DNA of 64,000 nt, taken from positions 124,001 to 188,000 of the forward strand of contig JAAOXG010000001.1 in assembly GCA_013036995.1 (NCBI GenBank). The letters run 5' to 3'. This DNA is from Lacrimispora defluvii (lineage in GTDB: Bacteria > Bacillota > Clostridia > Lachnospirales > Lachnospiraceae). Position numbers and translations under genes: made by a program. The notes under the pieces were generated by a model. It was not told where the DNA came from. It worked only from the letters and a program-made list of their open reading frames with translations, and made no database searches. Of this stretch, positions 40,393 to 51,200 are shown one piece after another. The number at the start of each line of letters is the position of its first letter. Within the stretch, counting starts at the first letter, position 1.

Positions 40393-42141
40393 TTGATAAG
40401 ACAATTACTTAACAGATATAAAAGCTATAGCATAGCAAAAAAAACTCTTATTATTTTGCTGGCAGGTTCCATCATCCCATTAATGATAATGGAGACAATC
40501 ACCTGCATGATTGCAGCCAGCACCTTAAAACGTCAGACTGACATTTTAATGGAGAGCAATATGAAGCTGTCACAGAAGGGGCTTGAGGATTATTTTTCCC
40601 AGTATGACAGCATTATCATGTCAATCTATACAGAAAACCAATATGCACTGAAGCTTGAAAAATTAAATGTCTGGGATTCCAGAAATTATTACCTTATAAA
40701 GAAAGAACTGGAAGATGATCTGGAAAATATATCTTACTTACATCCGGAAATTCTGGGTATTGCGGTGGTAACACAGAAAAAAGAGTGTATCGGGTATGAC
40801 TCTGTTACCAACAGCACCATGAACAGCTTCTGTTTTCCAAACCGGGATAAAAGCTGGCTGGAAGTGGCAGATGAGACTTTTTTAAATACCAGGACGGTTT
40901 ATTCTGACATGATTAACCGGAAGGAAGATAACGGAACCAGCCGGAATATTATTTACCTGGGGCATAGGATTGCGGATATTAACAATTACAGGCAGGGGAC
41001 GGTAGGAAGTATTTTAATCTGCCTGGATGAAGAACGGATCAGGGAGACGTATTCTCAGGAAGACAAGCAGGACAGAACCGTATCCTTTCTATGTGATACC
41101 AATGGAACCATTATCTCCAGTAACCGGGCAGAGCTCATAGGAACAAGAATTGAACCGGCGACTAAGGCACGTTTTTCCAGTATCTACACAAAACCGGTTT
41201 TAAATGGTCAGTATGTGCTGGTTACCATACGGGATAATAGAGAGGTTTTGAAGGATTTTAAATATATTTTTGAAGTGATTTTTCTGTTGACAATCCTGAT
41301 TATAATCACAAGCATTCTGATCATGCTTCGGTTTGCAGAGTCTCTTCAGGTCAGGGTGGAGAAAATTACATCAGCCATGGATAAGGCTTACAAAGGGGAT
41401 TATACAGTCCAGATCAGCCATTCCTGGCAGGATGAATTTGGAACCATTGCAAGGCATTTTAACCACATGGTCACAAAGATAGACCAGTCAGGCAGGATGG
41501 AAAAGGAAGCTCTTTTAAGGGAGAAGAATGCGGAGCTAAAGGCTCTGGAAGCACAGATCAATCCCCACTTTCTTTATAATACCCTGGATGCCATTAACTG
41601 GATTGCAATAGAAAATGAACAGTTTTTAATCAGTAAGATGTTAAAAAACCTGGCCAATATTCTGCGTTACAGTATCCATAAAAGCAATGGCGTGGTCACT
41701 GTAAGAAGCGAGACTGAGTATTTGAAGCAGTACATATTTCTACAACAGCAGCGTTTTTCCTTTTCCTTCCACTGCATTATGGATATTGAAGAGGAAGTGA
41801 TGGATCTTAAGATGCATAAGCTTTTATTTCAGCCTCTCATTGAAAATTCCATTAATCATGGATTCCCAGGTAAATCAGGAGAGGATTTAATTACCTTAAC
41901 CATCAGGAAGAAGGGGGAGAGGCATCTGATGCTTGAGGTGAAAGACAATGGAAAAGGAATGAACCCTGAATTAATCCATGAACTCAATCATTACGATTAT
42001 TCCGCCAGCTCTCTGGAGGGAAGCATTGGTGTGAGGAATGTAATCATGCGAATCAAGTATTACTATGGCGATGAGGGACATTTTGAAATTGAATCAGATG
42101 AAAACGGGACAACAGTGAGGGCAGAAATATTATTTGAATAG
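40393..42141 (+). CDS. YesM-type sensor histidine kinase
   Basis: 582 aa starting at TTG with AAAGGAG upstream. A membrane segment lies at about 18-40, a large extracellular Cache-like domain at 41-290, a second segment at about 295-312, and a HAMP domain follows. The His_kinase motif QINPHFLYNTLDAINWIA carries the phospho-acceptor His, and the HATPase has LIENSINHGF and DNGKGMNPELI. This architecture is typical of kinases that control sugar ABC operons with AraC-type regulators. The next gene, 21 nt away, is that regulator. Confidence 0.9.
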   Translation: MIRQLLNRYKSYSIAKKTLIILLAGSIIPLMIMETITCMIAASTLKRQTDILMESNMKLSQKGLEDYFSQYDSIIMSIYTENQYALKLEKLNVWDSRNYYLIKKELEDDLENISYLHPEILGIAVVTQKKECIGYDSVTNSTMNSFCFPNRDKSWLEVADETFLNTRTVYSDMINRKEDNGTSRNIIYLGHRIADINNYRQGTVGSILICLDEERIRETYSQEDKQDRTVSFLCDTNGTIISSNRAELIGTRIEPATKARFSSIYTKPVLNGQYVLVTIRDNREVLKDFKYIFEVIFLLTILIIITSILIMLRFAESLQVRVEKITSAMDKAYKGDYTVQISHSWQDEFGTIARHFNHMVTKIDQSGRMEKEALLREKNAELKALEAQINPHFLYNTLDAINWIAIENEQFLISKMLKNLANILRYSIHKSNGVVTVRSETEYLKQYIFLQQQRFSFSFHCIMDIEEEVMDLKMHKLLFQPLIENSINHGFPGKSGEDLITLTIRKKGERHLMLEVKDNGKGMNPELIHELNHYDYSASSLEGSIGVRNVIMRIKYYYGDEGHFEIESDENGTTVRAEILFE

Positions 42142-42162
42142 CAGGCAGGAGGCAGGACAGGC

Positions 42163-43668
42163 ATGAGAATTCTCGTTGTAGAAGATGAACCCAATACCAG
42201 AAACGGAATTATTAAAATTATCGAAACCTATACCGGGCACCAGGTGGTGGGAGGAGCAAGTCATGGTGAAACGGGACTTTTTGAGGCTTTGCGGTTAAAG
42301 CCTGATGTGGTCATCACAGATATTAACATGCCTCAGATGAATGGGCTGGTAATGATTGAACGGATGAGAAAAGAGGGGTGTGAGGCCGCTGCAGTTGTAC
42401 TGACCGGCTATTCGGAATTTGAATATGCTCAGAAGGCAATTCAGCTGTCTGTAGTGGAATATCTTTTAAAGCCTTTGAGCGTGGAGGATATTATGAGTGT
42501 GTTAGAGACCGTGGAAAACAGGCTTTCAAAGACCAGGGCAAAGACCGTATCACCCCAGCAGCTGCTGTTCTCCCTGTTGACAGGAGAGTTAAAAGAAGAG
42601 GCCATGAGGCAGTTTGCAGGTGAAATCCGATACCAGAACGGTCAGGAGATTTCTCTGTTTTTAATACAGTCGGAAAGTATACTGGAGGATACCACAAAGC
42701 AGATGGCTGAACTGCTGAAGGATAGTCTGGAAACAAACTGCCTGACCAGCTTTTACACCTTTCTGCTGCCTTATGAAAGGCAGATACTGGTCATGATATT
42801 AGACGGACAAAGTGTACGCTATTTAAAAAATCTGTTTCAGACCAGAATTTTAAAAGAACTGAAGGAGAAGGGAGAATTTTTAATTAGTTTTGAAAGCATC
42901 TATGGGATTGGAGAATTAAAGGATGTCATCCGGCAGATGCAGGACAGCTTATCTTACAGTTTCCTGTTCTCTGAAAGCTGTATTATTGACCAGGAGCTGA
43001 TAAAAGGTCTGGCTTTTGAGCGGATTGATTATCCGGAATATTTGGAGCATGGAGTAAAGCGGGAAATAAAGAATGGAAATCAGGACGGTATCAGACGAAT
43101 GGCAGGGCTTTTTGAGGAACAGGTAATTTTACGCAGAGAGCGTCCCGAAACAATAAAAAACCATACGGTACGTTTTGTCATGGCAATCCTTGATACAGCA
43201 AGAGAACTGATGAAGGAAAAAGATATAGACGGGCTGTACCAGTATCTCTTAAACGATATGATGAAAACTGGAATCAGAGAGGTATTTTTAAATAATTACT
43301 GGAAGATTATGGGTATGGTGACAGATGAAAGAGACAGCACGACACTGACAGACAACGGGATGATTTTAAATGTCATTGGATTTATCAGGCAGAACTATGC
43401 CAGGGAAATATCCCTGACCGACGCGGCGGAACTGGTAGGGATTACTCCGGAATACTTAAGCAAGCTGTTTACCAAAGAAATGGGAATCAACTTTACTGCA
43501 TTTTTAGGGGAATTTCGCATTAGTACGGCTAAAAAGCTGCTTGCCTCCGGTAAATATAAAATCTATGAGGTAGCGGAGCTTGTGGGGTTTAAGGATACCA
43601 AGTATTTTAATAAGGTGTTTCGTTCTATTGCAGGAGTCTGCCCGTCGGATTACAGAAAGGGGGTATAG
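42163..43668 (+). CDS. YesN-type response regulator with AraC DNA-binding domain
   Basis: 501 aa. The receiver domain has acidic residues ED and phospho-acceptor Asp53 in VVITDINMPQMNG, with the conserved Lys in YLLKPLS. A central domain of unknown role spans about 130-390. The C-terminal AraC double helix-turn-helix starts near residue 400 (INFTAFLGEFRISTAKKLL, then VAELVGFKDTKYFNKVFR). With the upstream kinase it probably activates the mannoside transporter genes downstream. Confidence 0.9.
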   Translation: MRILVVEDEPNTRNGIIKIIETYTGHQVVGGASHGETGLFEALRLKPDVVITDINMPQMNGLVMIERMRKEGCEAAAVVLTGYSEFEYAQKAIQLSVVEYLLKPLSVEDIMSVLETVENRLSKTRAKTVSPQQLLFSLLTGELKEEAMRQFAGEIRYQNGQEISLFLIQSESILEDTTKQMAELLKDSLETNCLTSFYTFLLPYERQILVMILDGQSVRYLKNLFQTRILKELKEKGEFLISFESIYGIGELKDVIRQMQDSLSYSFLFSESCIIDQELIKGLAFERIDYPEYLEHGVKREIKNGNQDGIRRMAGLFEEQVILRRERPETIKNHTVRFVMAILDTARELMKEKDIDGLYQYLLNDMMKTGIREVFLNNYWKIMGMVTDERDSTTLTDNGMILNVIGFIRQNYAREISLTDAAELVGITPEYLSKLFTKEMGINFTAFLGEFRISTAKKLLASGKYKIYEVAELVGFKDTKYFNKVFRSIAGVCPSDYRKGV

Positions 43669-43671
43669 ACC

Positions 43672-44928
43672 TTGAACCGAAGAATTGGTAAATTACTGAT
43701 TTTAGCCTGGACCGTTGTATTTCTTTTGCTGATGGGGGTTCTGGTTAATTTCAGCAGGGAAACCAATGTGGTACACCGCCCTGGAAATGAAGAAAAAAAG
43801 CTGGTGATTATGGCAGTTTATGAAGAGGATGAAAGTGATGAATACTTAAAGAAAATACTGGATGAATATTCTGTAATACCGGGTAATCCAAAGGTGGTTA
43901 CTGAGTATGTGGCTCAGTCTGCATTTCAGAAGCAGCTCTGTCTATATAAGGATCAGAACAGTCTTCCTGACTTAATTATCTGTGACAGTGTGATGACGCC
44001 TGCACTCCAGTCCATGGATATTCTCCGGGATCTGTCTGATTATATGACGGGGGAGAGAACCAGCCGGTTTTTAAAGCATGCCTATGGCAGCTGTGTGGTA
44101 AATGGAATCTGCTATGGCGTTCCCTTTACCAGCAATCCATATGTGGTGTTTTATAATAAAGACCATTTAGCCAGGTACAAAAAAGAGATCCCCCATAACA
44201 TGGATGATTTTTATAATCTTTGCAGAGAGACCAAAAGTCTGGGAACCTACAGCTTTGGGATCGCAGTCAAAAATAAGGAAGATATTGCGTCCAGTTTTCT
44301 TCAAATGGTCTATTCGGCAGGAGGCAATCTTCGGGGTCTGGATTCGGATAACAGCCTGAAATTGTACGAGATACTTGGAAAAATGAGGGATGAAGGTATC
44401 ATTGCCCAGGACGTGATTAACTGGAATCAGAAGGATCTTATGCAGGCTTTTTCCAGTGGATATGTAAAGATTGCGGTTGCCAAGCTAAGCTCCATGTCAC
44501 TTTTAGAGCATTCCTCCAGCCAGATTAACTATGAAATAGCGGAAATTCCTTATATACAAAAGCAGACTTTTTTATTTCAGGGAGATATGATCGGGGTTAC
44601 TGAGACTGCAGATGAGACGGAAGCATTAAAATTGCTGGATTACATAACTTCCCCTGAGGTTGCTGAATCTTATTATAGAAACACCTATAGCCTTTCAGTG
44701 AGAACTGATGTGTGTGTCAATCCGGGAAAAGTGAGGGGACTTTCTGATGGGTTCGTGGAACGGGAACGAAACCAGAGTGTTTTAAAAAGCACCTATTCCA
44801 CATGGTTTATTATTTCCGATTCCATTGCAGGGGCAATGTCGGACTTTTTCGGGGACAAATCCATGACGCCCCGGGCAGTTGCTGCAAGGCTTCAGGGAGA
44901 AATCCGCAGCGCCATTCTGGAACGGTAA
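43672..44928 (+). CDS. Membrane-anchored sugar-binding-protein-like protein linked to the two-component system
   Basis: 418 aa of the family 1 extracellular solute-binding fold (LVIMAVYEEDESDEYLKKILDEY, then YGVPFTSNPYVVFYNKDHL). It begins at TTG, 3 nt after the regulator gene, with AAAGGGGG. The N-terminus is a signal-anchor (LILAWTVVFLLLMGVLVNF) with no lipobox Cys, unlike the lipoprotein encoded by the next gene. Position and anchoring suggest a sensory partner that presents ligand to the kinase rather than the transport receptor; this is inference. A transport role remains possible. Confidence 0.78.
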   Translation: MNRRIGKLLILAWTVVFLLLMGVLVNFSRETNVVHRPGNEEKKLVIMAVYEEDESDEYLKKILDEYSVIPGNPKVVTEYVAQSAFQKQLCLYKDQNSLPDLIICDSVMTPALQSMDILRDLSDYMTGERTSRFLKHAYGSCVVNGICYGVPFTSNPYVVFYNKDHLARYKKEIPHNMDDFYNLCRETKSLGTYSFGIAVKNKEDIASSFLQMVYSAGGNLRGLDSDNSLKLYEILGKMRDEGIIAQDVINWNQKDLMQAFSSGYVKIAVAKLSSMSLLEHSSSQINYEIAEIPYIQKQTFLFQGDMIGVTETADETEALKLLDYITSPEVAESYYRNTYSLSVRTDVCVNPGKVRGLSDGFVERERNQSVLKSTYSTWFIISDSIAGAMSDFFGDKSMTPRAVAARLQGEIRSAILER

Positions 44929-45028
44929 GGCGGAGATTAAAATTACACCCCTTTTCTAAAAATTTGGAATACACCGGGGAAATGTCTTATGCTATGATTC
45001 ATCTAACAAATAAAAAGGAGAGGGTATT

Positions 45029-46450
45029 ATGAAAAAAATGAAACGGATTCAGGCAGCAGCGCTTGCTTCAGTTATGGCGCTTTCCTTAACGGCTTGTCAG
45101 GGGGCAGGAGGCAGGTCAGAGACCCAGGGAGGAAGTACAGCGGCAGCCACACAAAAGGAGACAGAAAAACCAGCTGGTCAGACAACAGCGGCAGCAGGAA
45201 AGACAAAGATCAGCATTACCTTTCGAAATGACGGAAGCGATGTACTGAAAAAGTGGTTTGAACACGCCTATGAAACCTATGACAAGAAAGATTCCATTGA
45301 ACTGGATATTGCACCCATCACTGCATCAGAGGGAGATTATTTTGCAAAGGTGGCTCTGGCTCTTCAGTCTGCCGATACGGCACCGGATATCGTATGTGAA
45401 GATACCTTCCAGCTGCCTTCAGACGTGGCAGCCGGATATTTAACCAATCTTTCCAGCTATTTAAAGGATTATAAGGAATGGAATGACGGAACCTTCTACG
45501 GGGCACTGGTAGATGGCGTTACCTATGAGGATGGAAGCGTATATGGAATTCCATATTGTACGGATACCAGAGGGCTTTGGTATAACAAGGATGTATTTGC
45601 GGCAGCAGGACTTGATACAAGCTGGCAGCCAAAAACATGGCAGGATGTCCTTGATACCTGCAAGGTTATTAAAGAAAAATGTCCGGATGTAGTTCCATTC
45701 TGGTGCAACTCCGGTGTAGCAACCGGCGAAGCAACTTCCATGCAGACTTATGAGATGCTTCTTTATGGAACAGGAGAGCAGCTTCTTGATAACAACAAAT
45801 GGATTGTAAAAAGCGATAATATTTTAAAATCCTTAAATTTTATCAGCACCATTTATAAAGATGGTTATGGTCCTTCCTTATCAAAAGTATTAAATGGTGA
45901 GGCAGGCAACATCGCTTCCAGAGAGTATTTACCAAAAGGCAAGTTAGCCATCTCCCTGGACGGTTACTGGATGACTGGAAACTATAAGGAGACAGGAGCT
46001 GCACCATGGCCGGAGTATAAAGATAAGCTTGGAATCGCAGCGATGCCAACCAGTGAAGGGCAGGCGCCGGGCAGTGTTACCATGTCAGGTGGCTGGGCAT
46101 TATCCATACCAAATCTGTCCGATCAGAAAGATGCAGCCATGGATTTTATCAAACACTGTATGAGCTATGATGTCTACTTAGATACCATTATTGCTCAGGG
46201 AAATATTGCCACAAGAACCGACATTGCAAAAGATGCTTCCTATTCATCCCAGCCGTTTATGGAAACCTGCACCGGCTTCCTCTCAGGCGCGTTCTATCGT
46301 CCGAGAAACAGCCAGTATACCACCGTTACAACCCATATTCAGACAATGGTGGAATCTGTGGTGTCCGGTACCAGCCCGGAGGATGCAATGGCACAGTATA
46401 AGTCAGATGTGACCAACAGCGTAGGCGCGGAAAATGTAGTGGAAAAGTAA
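45029..46450 (+). CDS. Sugar ABC transporter substrate-binding lipoprotein (mannoside locus)
   Basis: 473 aa. The signal peptide ends in lipobox LTAC, followed by a Ser/Thr/Gly-rich linker and a family 1 binding domain (ISITFRNDGSDVLKKWFEHAY, then YGIPYCTDTRGLWYNKDVFAAAGL). It is expected to capture an oligosaccharide, probably a mannose-containing glycan given the GH38 enzyme three genes later. AAAGGAGAG precedes the ATG. A GC stem-loop after the gene may stabilise its mRNA. Confidence 0.9.
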   Translation: MKKMKRIQAAALASVMALSLTACQGAGGRSETQGGSTAAATQKETEKPAGQTTAAAGKTKISITFRNDGSDVLKKWFEHAYETYDKKDSIELDIAPITASEGDYFAKVALALQSADTAPDIVCEDTFQLPSDVAAGYLTNLSSYLKDYKEWNDGTFYGALVDGVTYEDGSVYGIPYCTDTRGLWYNKDVFAAAGLDTSWQPKTWQDVLDTCKVIKEKCPDVVPFWCNSGVATGEATSMQTYEMLLYGTGEQLLDNNKWIVKSDNILKSLNFISTIYKDGYGPSLSKVLNGEAGNIASREYLPKGKLAISLDGYWMTGNYKETGAAPWPEYKDKLGIAAMPTSEGQAPGSVTMSGGWALSIPNLSDQKDAAMDFIKHCMSYDVYLDTIIAQGNIATRTDIAKDASYSSQPFMETCTGFLSGAFYRPRNSQYTTVTTHIQTMVESVVSGTSPEDAMAQYKSDVTNSVGAENVVEK

Positions 46451-46470
46451 AGTCAAAATGAGGTCAGAGA

Positions 46471-46495
46471 GGGCAGGTTAGTTCAGTACCTGCCC
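46471..46495 (+). terminator. Intercistronic stem-loop after the binding protein gene
   Basis: GGGCAGGT (46471-46478) pairs with ACCTGCCC (46488-46495), followed by TTCCCTTT rather than a true T-run. It is probably a leaky terminator or 3' stabiliser. Confidence 0.55.
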
Positions 46496-46528
46496 TTCCC
46501 TTTACCCGCATTCCATAAGGAGGCAACT

Positions 46529-47407
46529 ATGAAGAAAAAACAAAGCGGCCTGTTGGAAGAGGCGAAAAAATCGGTACTGTTAATGCCGTCAGTCCTGCTT
46601 CTGCTAGTTTTCTTTGTCGCACCCATTCTGCTTACGGTATATTACTCCTTTACAAACCTGGCTTTGTCAGGGGAGAATGCCAGGCAGTTAAAATTTATCG
46701 GACTGAGTAATTATTTTACCATGTTTAAAGACAGAACTGTCCGCATCAGCATTGGTAACACTCTGGTATTCCTGCTTGGAAGTCTGATTGGGCAGCAGGT
46801 TTTAGGTTTTATCATCGCTCTTAATATGAGAAATAAGAACAGGGTTTTCAGAGGAATTGCAGGTCCCATTTTTTTGGCAGGCTGGATAATGCCTGAGGTA
46901 GTTGTTGCTCTTTGCTGCAGCACTTTTTTTGGAGACAGCGGAACCTTAAACCAGATTTTTTCTTTTTTCCACCTGCCGCAAGTGGAATTTTTATTTGCAG
47001 TTCCCATGCTTACGGTAATACTGGCAAATATCTGGCACGGAACAGCATTTTCCATGATGAACTTCCAGTCAGCACTGGATGGGGTTCCTGCAGATATTGA
47101 GGAAGCGGCAAGAGTGGATGGAGCCGGGCCTTTTCAGACCATGATCCGGATTGTCCTTCCATGTATTAAAAATACCATTGCAACCAATACCATGCTGAAT
47201 ACTCTGTCCACTCTTGGAGTGTTCGGATTGATTTATATGATGACAGGCGGCGGCCCGGGAACAAAAACCCTGACTCTTCCCATCTTTATGTACAGACAGG
47301 CATTTATTTCCCAGCAGCTGGGATATGGAACTGCCATATCCATGATCCTTCTGGTGATTGGAATTGTTCTGAGCGTATTTTATACCAGAATTATGAGAAA
47401 TGATTAA
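46529..47407 (+). CDS. Sugar ABC permease (MalF/UgpA type), mannoside locus
   Basis: 292 aa with about six membrane segments. The start LLMPSVLLLLVFFVAPILLTVYYSF is typical of MalF-type permeases. The coupling motif EEAARVDGAGPFQTMIRIVLPCI is intact. It pairs with the next permease (12 nt gap), and AAGGAGG precedes the ATG. No cognate ATPase is encoded in this cluster, so a shared MsmK/MalK-type ATPase from elsewhere is implied. Confidence 0.9.
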   Translation: MKKKQSGLLEEAKKSVLLMPSVLLLLVFFVAPILLTVYYSFTNLALSGENARQLKFIGLSNYFTMFKDRTVRISIGNTLVFLLGSLIGQQVLGFIIALNMRNKNRVFRGIAGPIFLAGWIMPEVVVALCCSTFFGDSGTLNQIFSFFHLPQVEFLFAVPMLTVILANIWHGTAFSMMNFQSALDGVPADIEEAARVDGAGPFQTMIRIVLPCIKNTIATNTMLNTLSTLGVFGLIYMMTGGGPGTKTLTLPIFMYRQAFISQQLGYGTAISMILLVIGIVLSVFYTRIMRND

Positions 47408-47419
47408 GGAGGCAACCAC

Positions 47420-48241
47420 ATGTATTGGAAATTTCGTAAAACAATCCCTTACCTGGTACTCACAATTTTAGCTGTAATATTTGCCCTGCCTCTTCTCTGG
47501 ATTTTACTTGCCTCCTTTGATGCCAATGCTTCCCAGGCAGTGAAAATGCCGTCCCAGTGGACCGTGGAGAATTATAAAACCATACTGCTTAATCAGGCAA
47601 ATCAGAAAGCGTTTGGAAATGGGCTTCTCATCTCCTTAGGGCAGTCCGTACTGGTGGTGCTGATTGCAGGTCTTGCTGCTTATCCCCTGTCAAGATACGA
47701 ACTTCGTTATAAGAACATGTTTTTATATACGATTTTATTTATGACCTCACTTCCCATTACAGCAGTGATGGTTCCCGTTTATAAAATGTTTCTGACCGTT
47801 GGGTTGTATGATAAGATTGGAGGGCTCATATTATTTCTTACGGCAACATCCATGCCGTATGGAATCTGGCTGATGAAAAATTTTATGGATAATGTGCCAG
47901 TGGAGCTGGAGGAGGCTGCATGGGTGGATGGGGCTTCTGCCTTTGACAGCTTAAGAAAGATTATTGCACCTCTCATGTTTCCGGGGATTTGTGTGGTTTT
48001 TATTTTCACCTTTTCGGGAAGCTGGGGCAATTTCTTCGTTCCTTATATTTTGCTGCAGACCCTGGATAAGTTTCCAGCTTCGGTGACACTTTATCAGTTT
48101 TTCGGGCAGCATGGAATGGTGATTTATGGACAGTTGGCAGCGTATTCCGCAGTTTATGCAGTTCCTTCCATTGTCCTTTATGTTCTGTCTCAGAATTACA
48201 TGTCAAAAGGCTTTAATATGGCCGGAGCAGCCAAGGGCTGA
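47420..48241 (+). CDS. Sugar ABC permease (MalG/UgpE type), mannoside locus
   Basis: 273 aa, about six membrane segments, with the coupling motif EEAAWVDGASAFDSLRKIIAPLM and the typical end SQNYMSKGFNMAGAAKG (family: KG...GAVKG). It forms the heterodimeric channel with the upstream permease. AAGGAGG precedes the ATG. The mannosidase gene starts 23 nt downstream. Confidence 0.9.
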   Translation: MYWKFRKTIPYLVLTILAVIFALPLLWILLASFDANASQAVKMPSQWTVENYKTILLNQANQKAFGNGLLISLGQSVLVVLIAGLAAYPLSRYELRYKNMFLYTILFMTSLPITAVMVPVYKMFLTVGLYDKIGGLILFLTATSMPYGIWLMKNFMDNVPVELEEAAWVDGASAFDSLRKIIAPLMFPGICVVFIFTFSGSWGNFFVPYILLQTLDKFPASVTLYQFFGQHGMVIYGQLAAYSAVYAVPSIVLYVLSQNYMSKGFNMAGAAKG

Positions 48242-48263
48242 TAAAAAAAAGGAGGAATTTCAC

Positions 48264-51200
48264 GTGATTTTAATTAAAGAGAGAATCGGTAAGCTGTTAA
48301 GTGATTTACAGTCTTTGATCTATAAAGAAGATATTCCGGTATCAGAGTACCGGATGCTTAAATCGGCAGAACGGTTTGAGCATGTCAGTGATCTGGATAC
48401 CCAGTCCTGGGAGGTGCTTTCAAAAGAAGAGCTTTGGGGTGGACACAGGGAGTATTACTGGTTTGAAACGGAAGTTATCATACCAGAGGAATGGGAAGAC
48501 CAGTGTGTGGTCTATGAACTGCGGACAGGAAGGGAAGGTTTCTGGGATGCCACAAATCCCCAGTTTACCATTTATGTAAATGGAATCAGGCGCCAGGGGC
48601 TTGATGTAAATCATCGGGAAGTGCTTTTAACCAGACAGGCTAAAGCAGGAGAAACCTTCCGGATTATTTTGTCTGCTTTTACGGGAGACCAGAACTTTAA
48701 GCTGGTGATGGATTCTAAAATCCGCATCCTCGACCAGGATACGGAACAGTATTTTTATGATGTATCCGTTCCCTATGAAGCAGCAAAACTGCTGCCTGAT
48801 GGTGACAGCAGCTGCATTGCCATTTTAACCGCAGCCAATGAATCTTTGAATCTGCTGGATTTAAGAAAAGAGTATTCTCCGGAATACTATGAGAGTTTAA
48901 AAAAGGCTTACAGATATATGAAGGAAGAATTTTATGACCGCTACTGTGGAGGAGAAAGTAAAACCATATGCTGTGTGGGCCATACCCACATTGATGTTGC
49001 GTGGCTGTGGACTTTAGCTGTTACAGAGGATAAGGCAGTGAGAAGCTTTTCTACGGTTCTGGAACTGATGAGACAGTATCCGGAATATGTTTTTATGTCC
49101 AGTCAGCCCCAGCTTTACAAATATGTGAAAAAGAACGCTCCCGATGTGTATGAAGAGATTAAAAAACGTGTGGCAGAGGGCAGATGGGAAACAGAGGGCG
49201 GCATGTTTGTGGAGGCGGACTGCAATTTATCTTCTGGAGAATCACTGGTCAGACAGTTCCTTCACGGGAAGGAATTCTTCCGGGAAGAGTTTGGAACAGA
49301 CAACGTGATTTTGTGGCTTCCAGATGTATTCGGATATTCTGCCGCTCTGCCCCAGATTATGAAAAAATGCGGAATCCGGTATTTTATGACAACCAAAATC
49401 AGCTGGAATGAATTTAATAAAATGCCCTATGACACCTTCTATTGGGAGGGAATAGACGGAACTAAAATTCTGACTCACTTCAGCCCCAGCAGGGAATATA
49501 ATAAGGCGGCAGTTTTAGGGGGAACGGAGACAGAGCATTTTACCACCTATAACGCGTATTTAAATCCCACCTATGTAAAAGGTGCCTGGGAACGGTATAG
49601 TCAGAAATACTTAAATGATGAAGTGCTGATGTCCTTTGGGTATGGGGACGGAGGCGGTGGTCCTACAAAAGATATGCTGGAAAACCAGAGAAGGCTTGAA
49701 AAAGGAATTCCAGGCTGTCCCAAAACGAAAATGTCCACCTCCAGACAATTCTTTGAAAATCTGGAACAGGATGTAAAGGGACAAAAGTATCTGCCATCCT
49801 GGGTAGGAGAGCTTTACCTGGAATATCACAGGGGAACTTATACCTCTATGGCTAGAAATAAAAAATACAACCGCAAGTCTGAGTTTCTTTTTGAAAATGC
49901 GGAATGTTATGGAATGCTGAACCGGATACTGACTAACAGCACCTATCCGAAAAAAACCATAGATGAAAGCTGGGAAGTTATTTTAAGAAATCAGTTCCAT
50001 GATATTCTCCCAGGCTCATCCATCAAAGAGGTATATGAGGATTCCAGAAACGAGTATGAGAAGATTACAAAGAACGGTAAAGAATTAGTGGATCTGGCTT
50101 TGGATGAAGTGACGAAACAGATAACCGGGACTAAAAACACGCTGGCTGTCTTTAATCCCAACAGTTTCACAGGGGAAGGACTGGTAACCGTAAAGCTGCC
50201 GGAGGGCATGAAAAATCCCGGAATCTTAGACGGAGATAGCAGGCTGCCGGTTCAGATTGCAGAAGATGGAACTCTGCTCTTTGGGGCATCCGGTGTACCT
50301 TCAAAGGGCTATCGCACCTTTGTTTTGACTGAAGATAATGGAAATGTGGCTGAAACCGCCCTCACGGCAGACGTGAAGCGTCTGGAGAACCAGTACCTCC
50401 GTGTTGTTTTAAATGAGAAAGGGCAGATATCCTCCATCTACGATAAGATCATGGAGCGTGAAGTCCTTCCGGATCAGAAATGTGCCAATGTGCTGATGAC
50501 CTATGAAGACCGTCCCCACAATTACGATGCCTGGGATGTAAATAATTATTATGTGGAAAAATCCTGGGAAATTACCGATGTCGCCTCCATGGAACTGGTG
50601 GAAAACGGCCCGGTCCGCGCCACGGTCTGTGTAAAGAGAAAATACCTGGATTCTGTTATCTGCCAGTATATTTCCCTTAACTTTGACAGCCCTGAAATTC
50701 TCATTCGCAATGAGATCGACTGGAAAGAAAAAAATATTTTTATGAAATCCATCATACCCGTTGACGTTCATACAGATGAGGCTGTCTTTGATATTCAGTA
50801 TGGAAATGTGAAGCGGAAAACCCATTATAACACCATGTGGGATTATGCCAGATTTGAGGTCTGCATGCATAAATGGCTTGATGTTTCCGAGGGTGATTAC
50901 GGAGTCAGTGTGTTAAATGACTGTAAATATGGTTGCCACGTTCACAATGGAGAGATTGGAATTTCCATGTTAAAATCAGCGGTATATCCAAATCCAGATG
51001 CAGACAAGGAGCATCACAGCTTTGTATTTTCCATTTATCCCCATAAAGGAGACTGGAAAGAGGCAGGTACGCCAAAGAGGGCTTATCTTCTCAATAACCC
51101 CATGACGGCAAGAATAAAGGAAACGGATGAAGGCAGTCTGCCAGGTGCATTTTCACTTGTTAAAACGGATGCAGACAACGTAATCATTGAAGTGGTAAAA

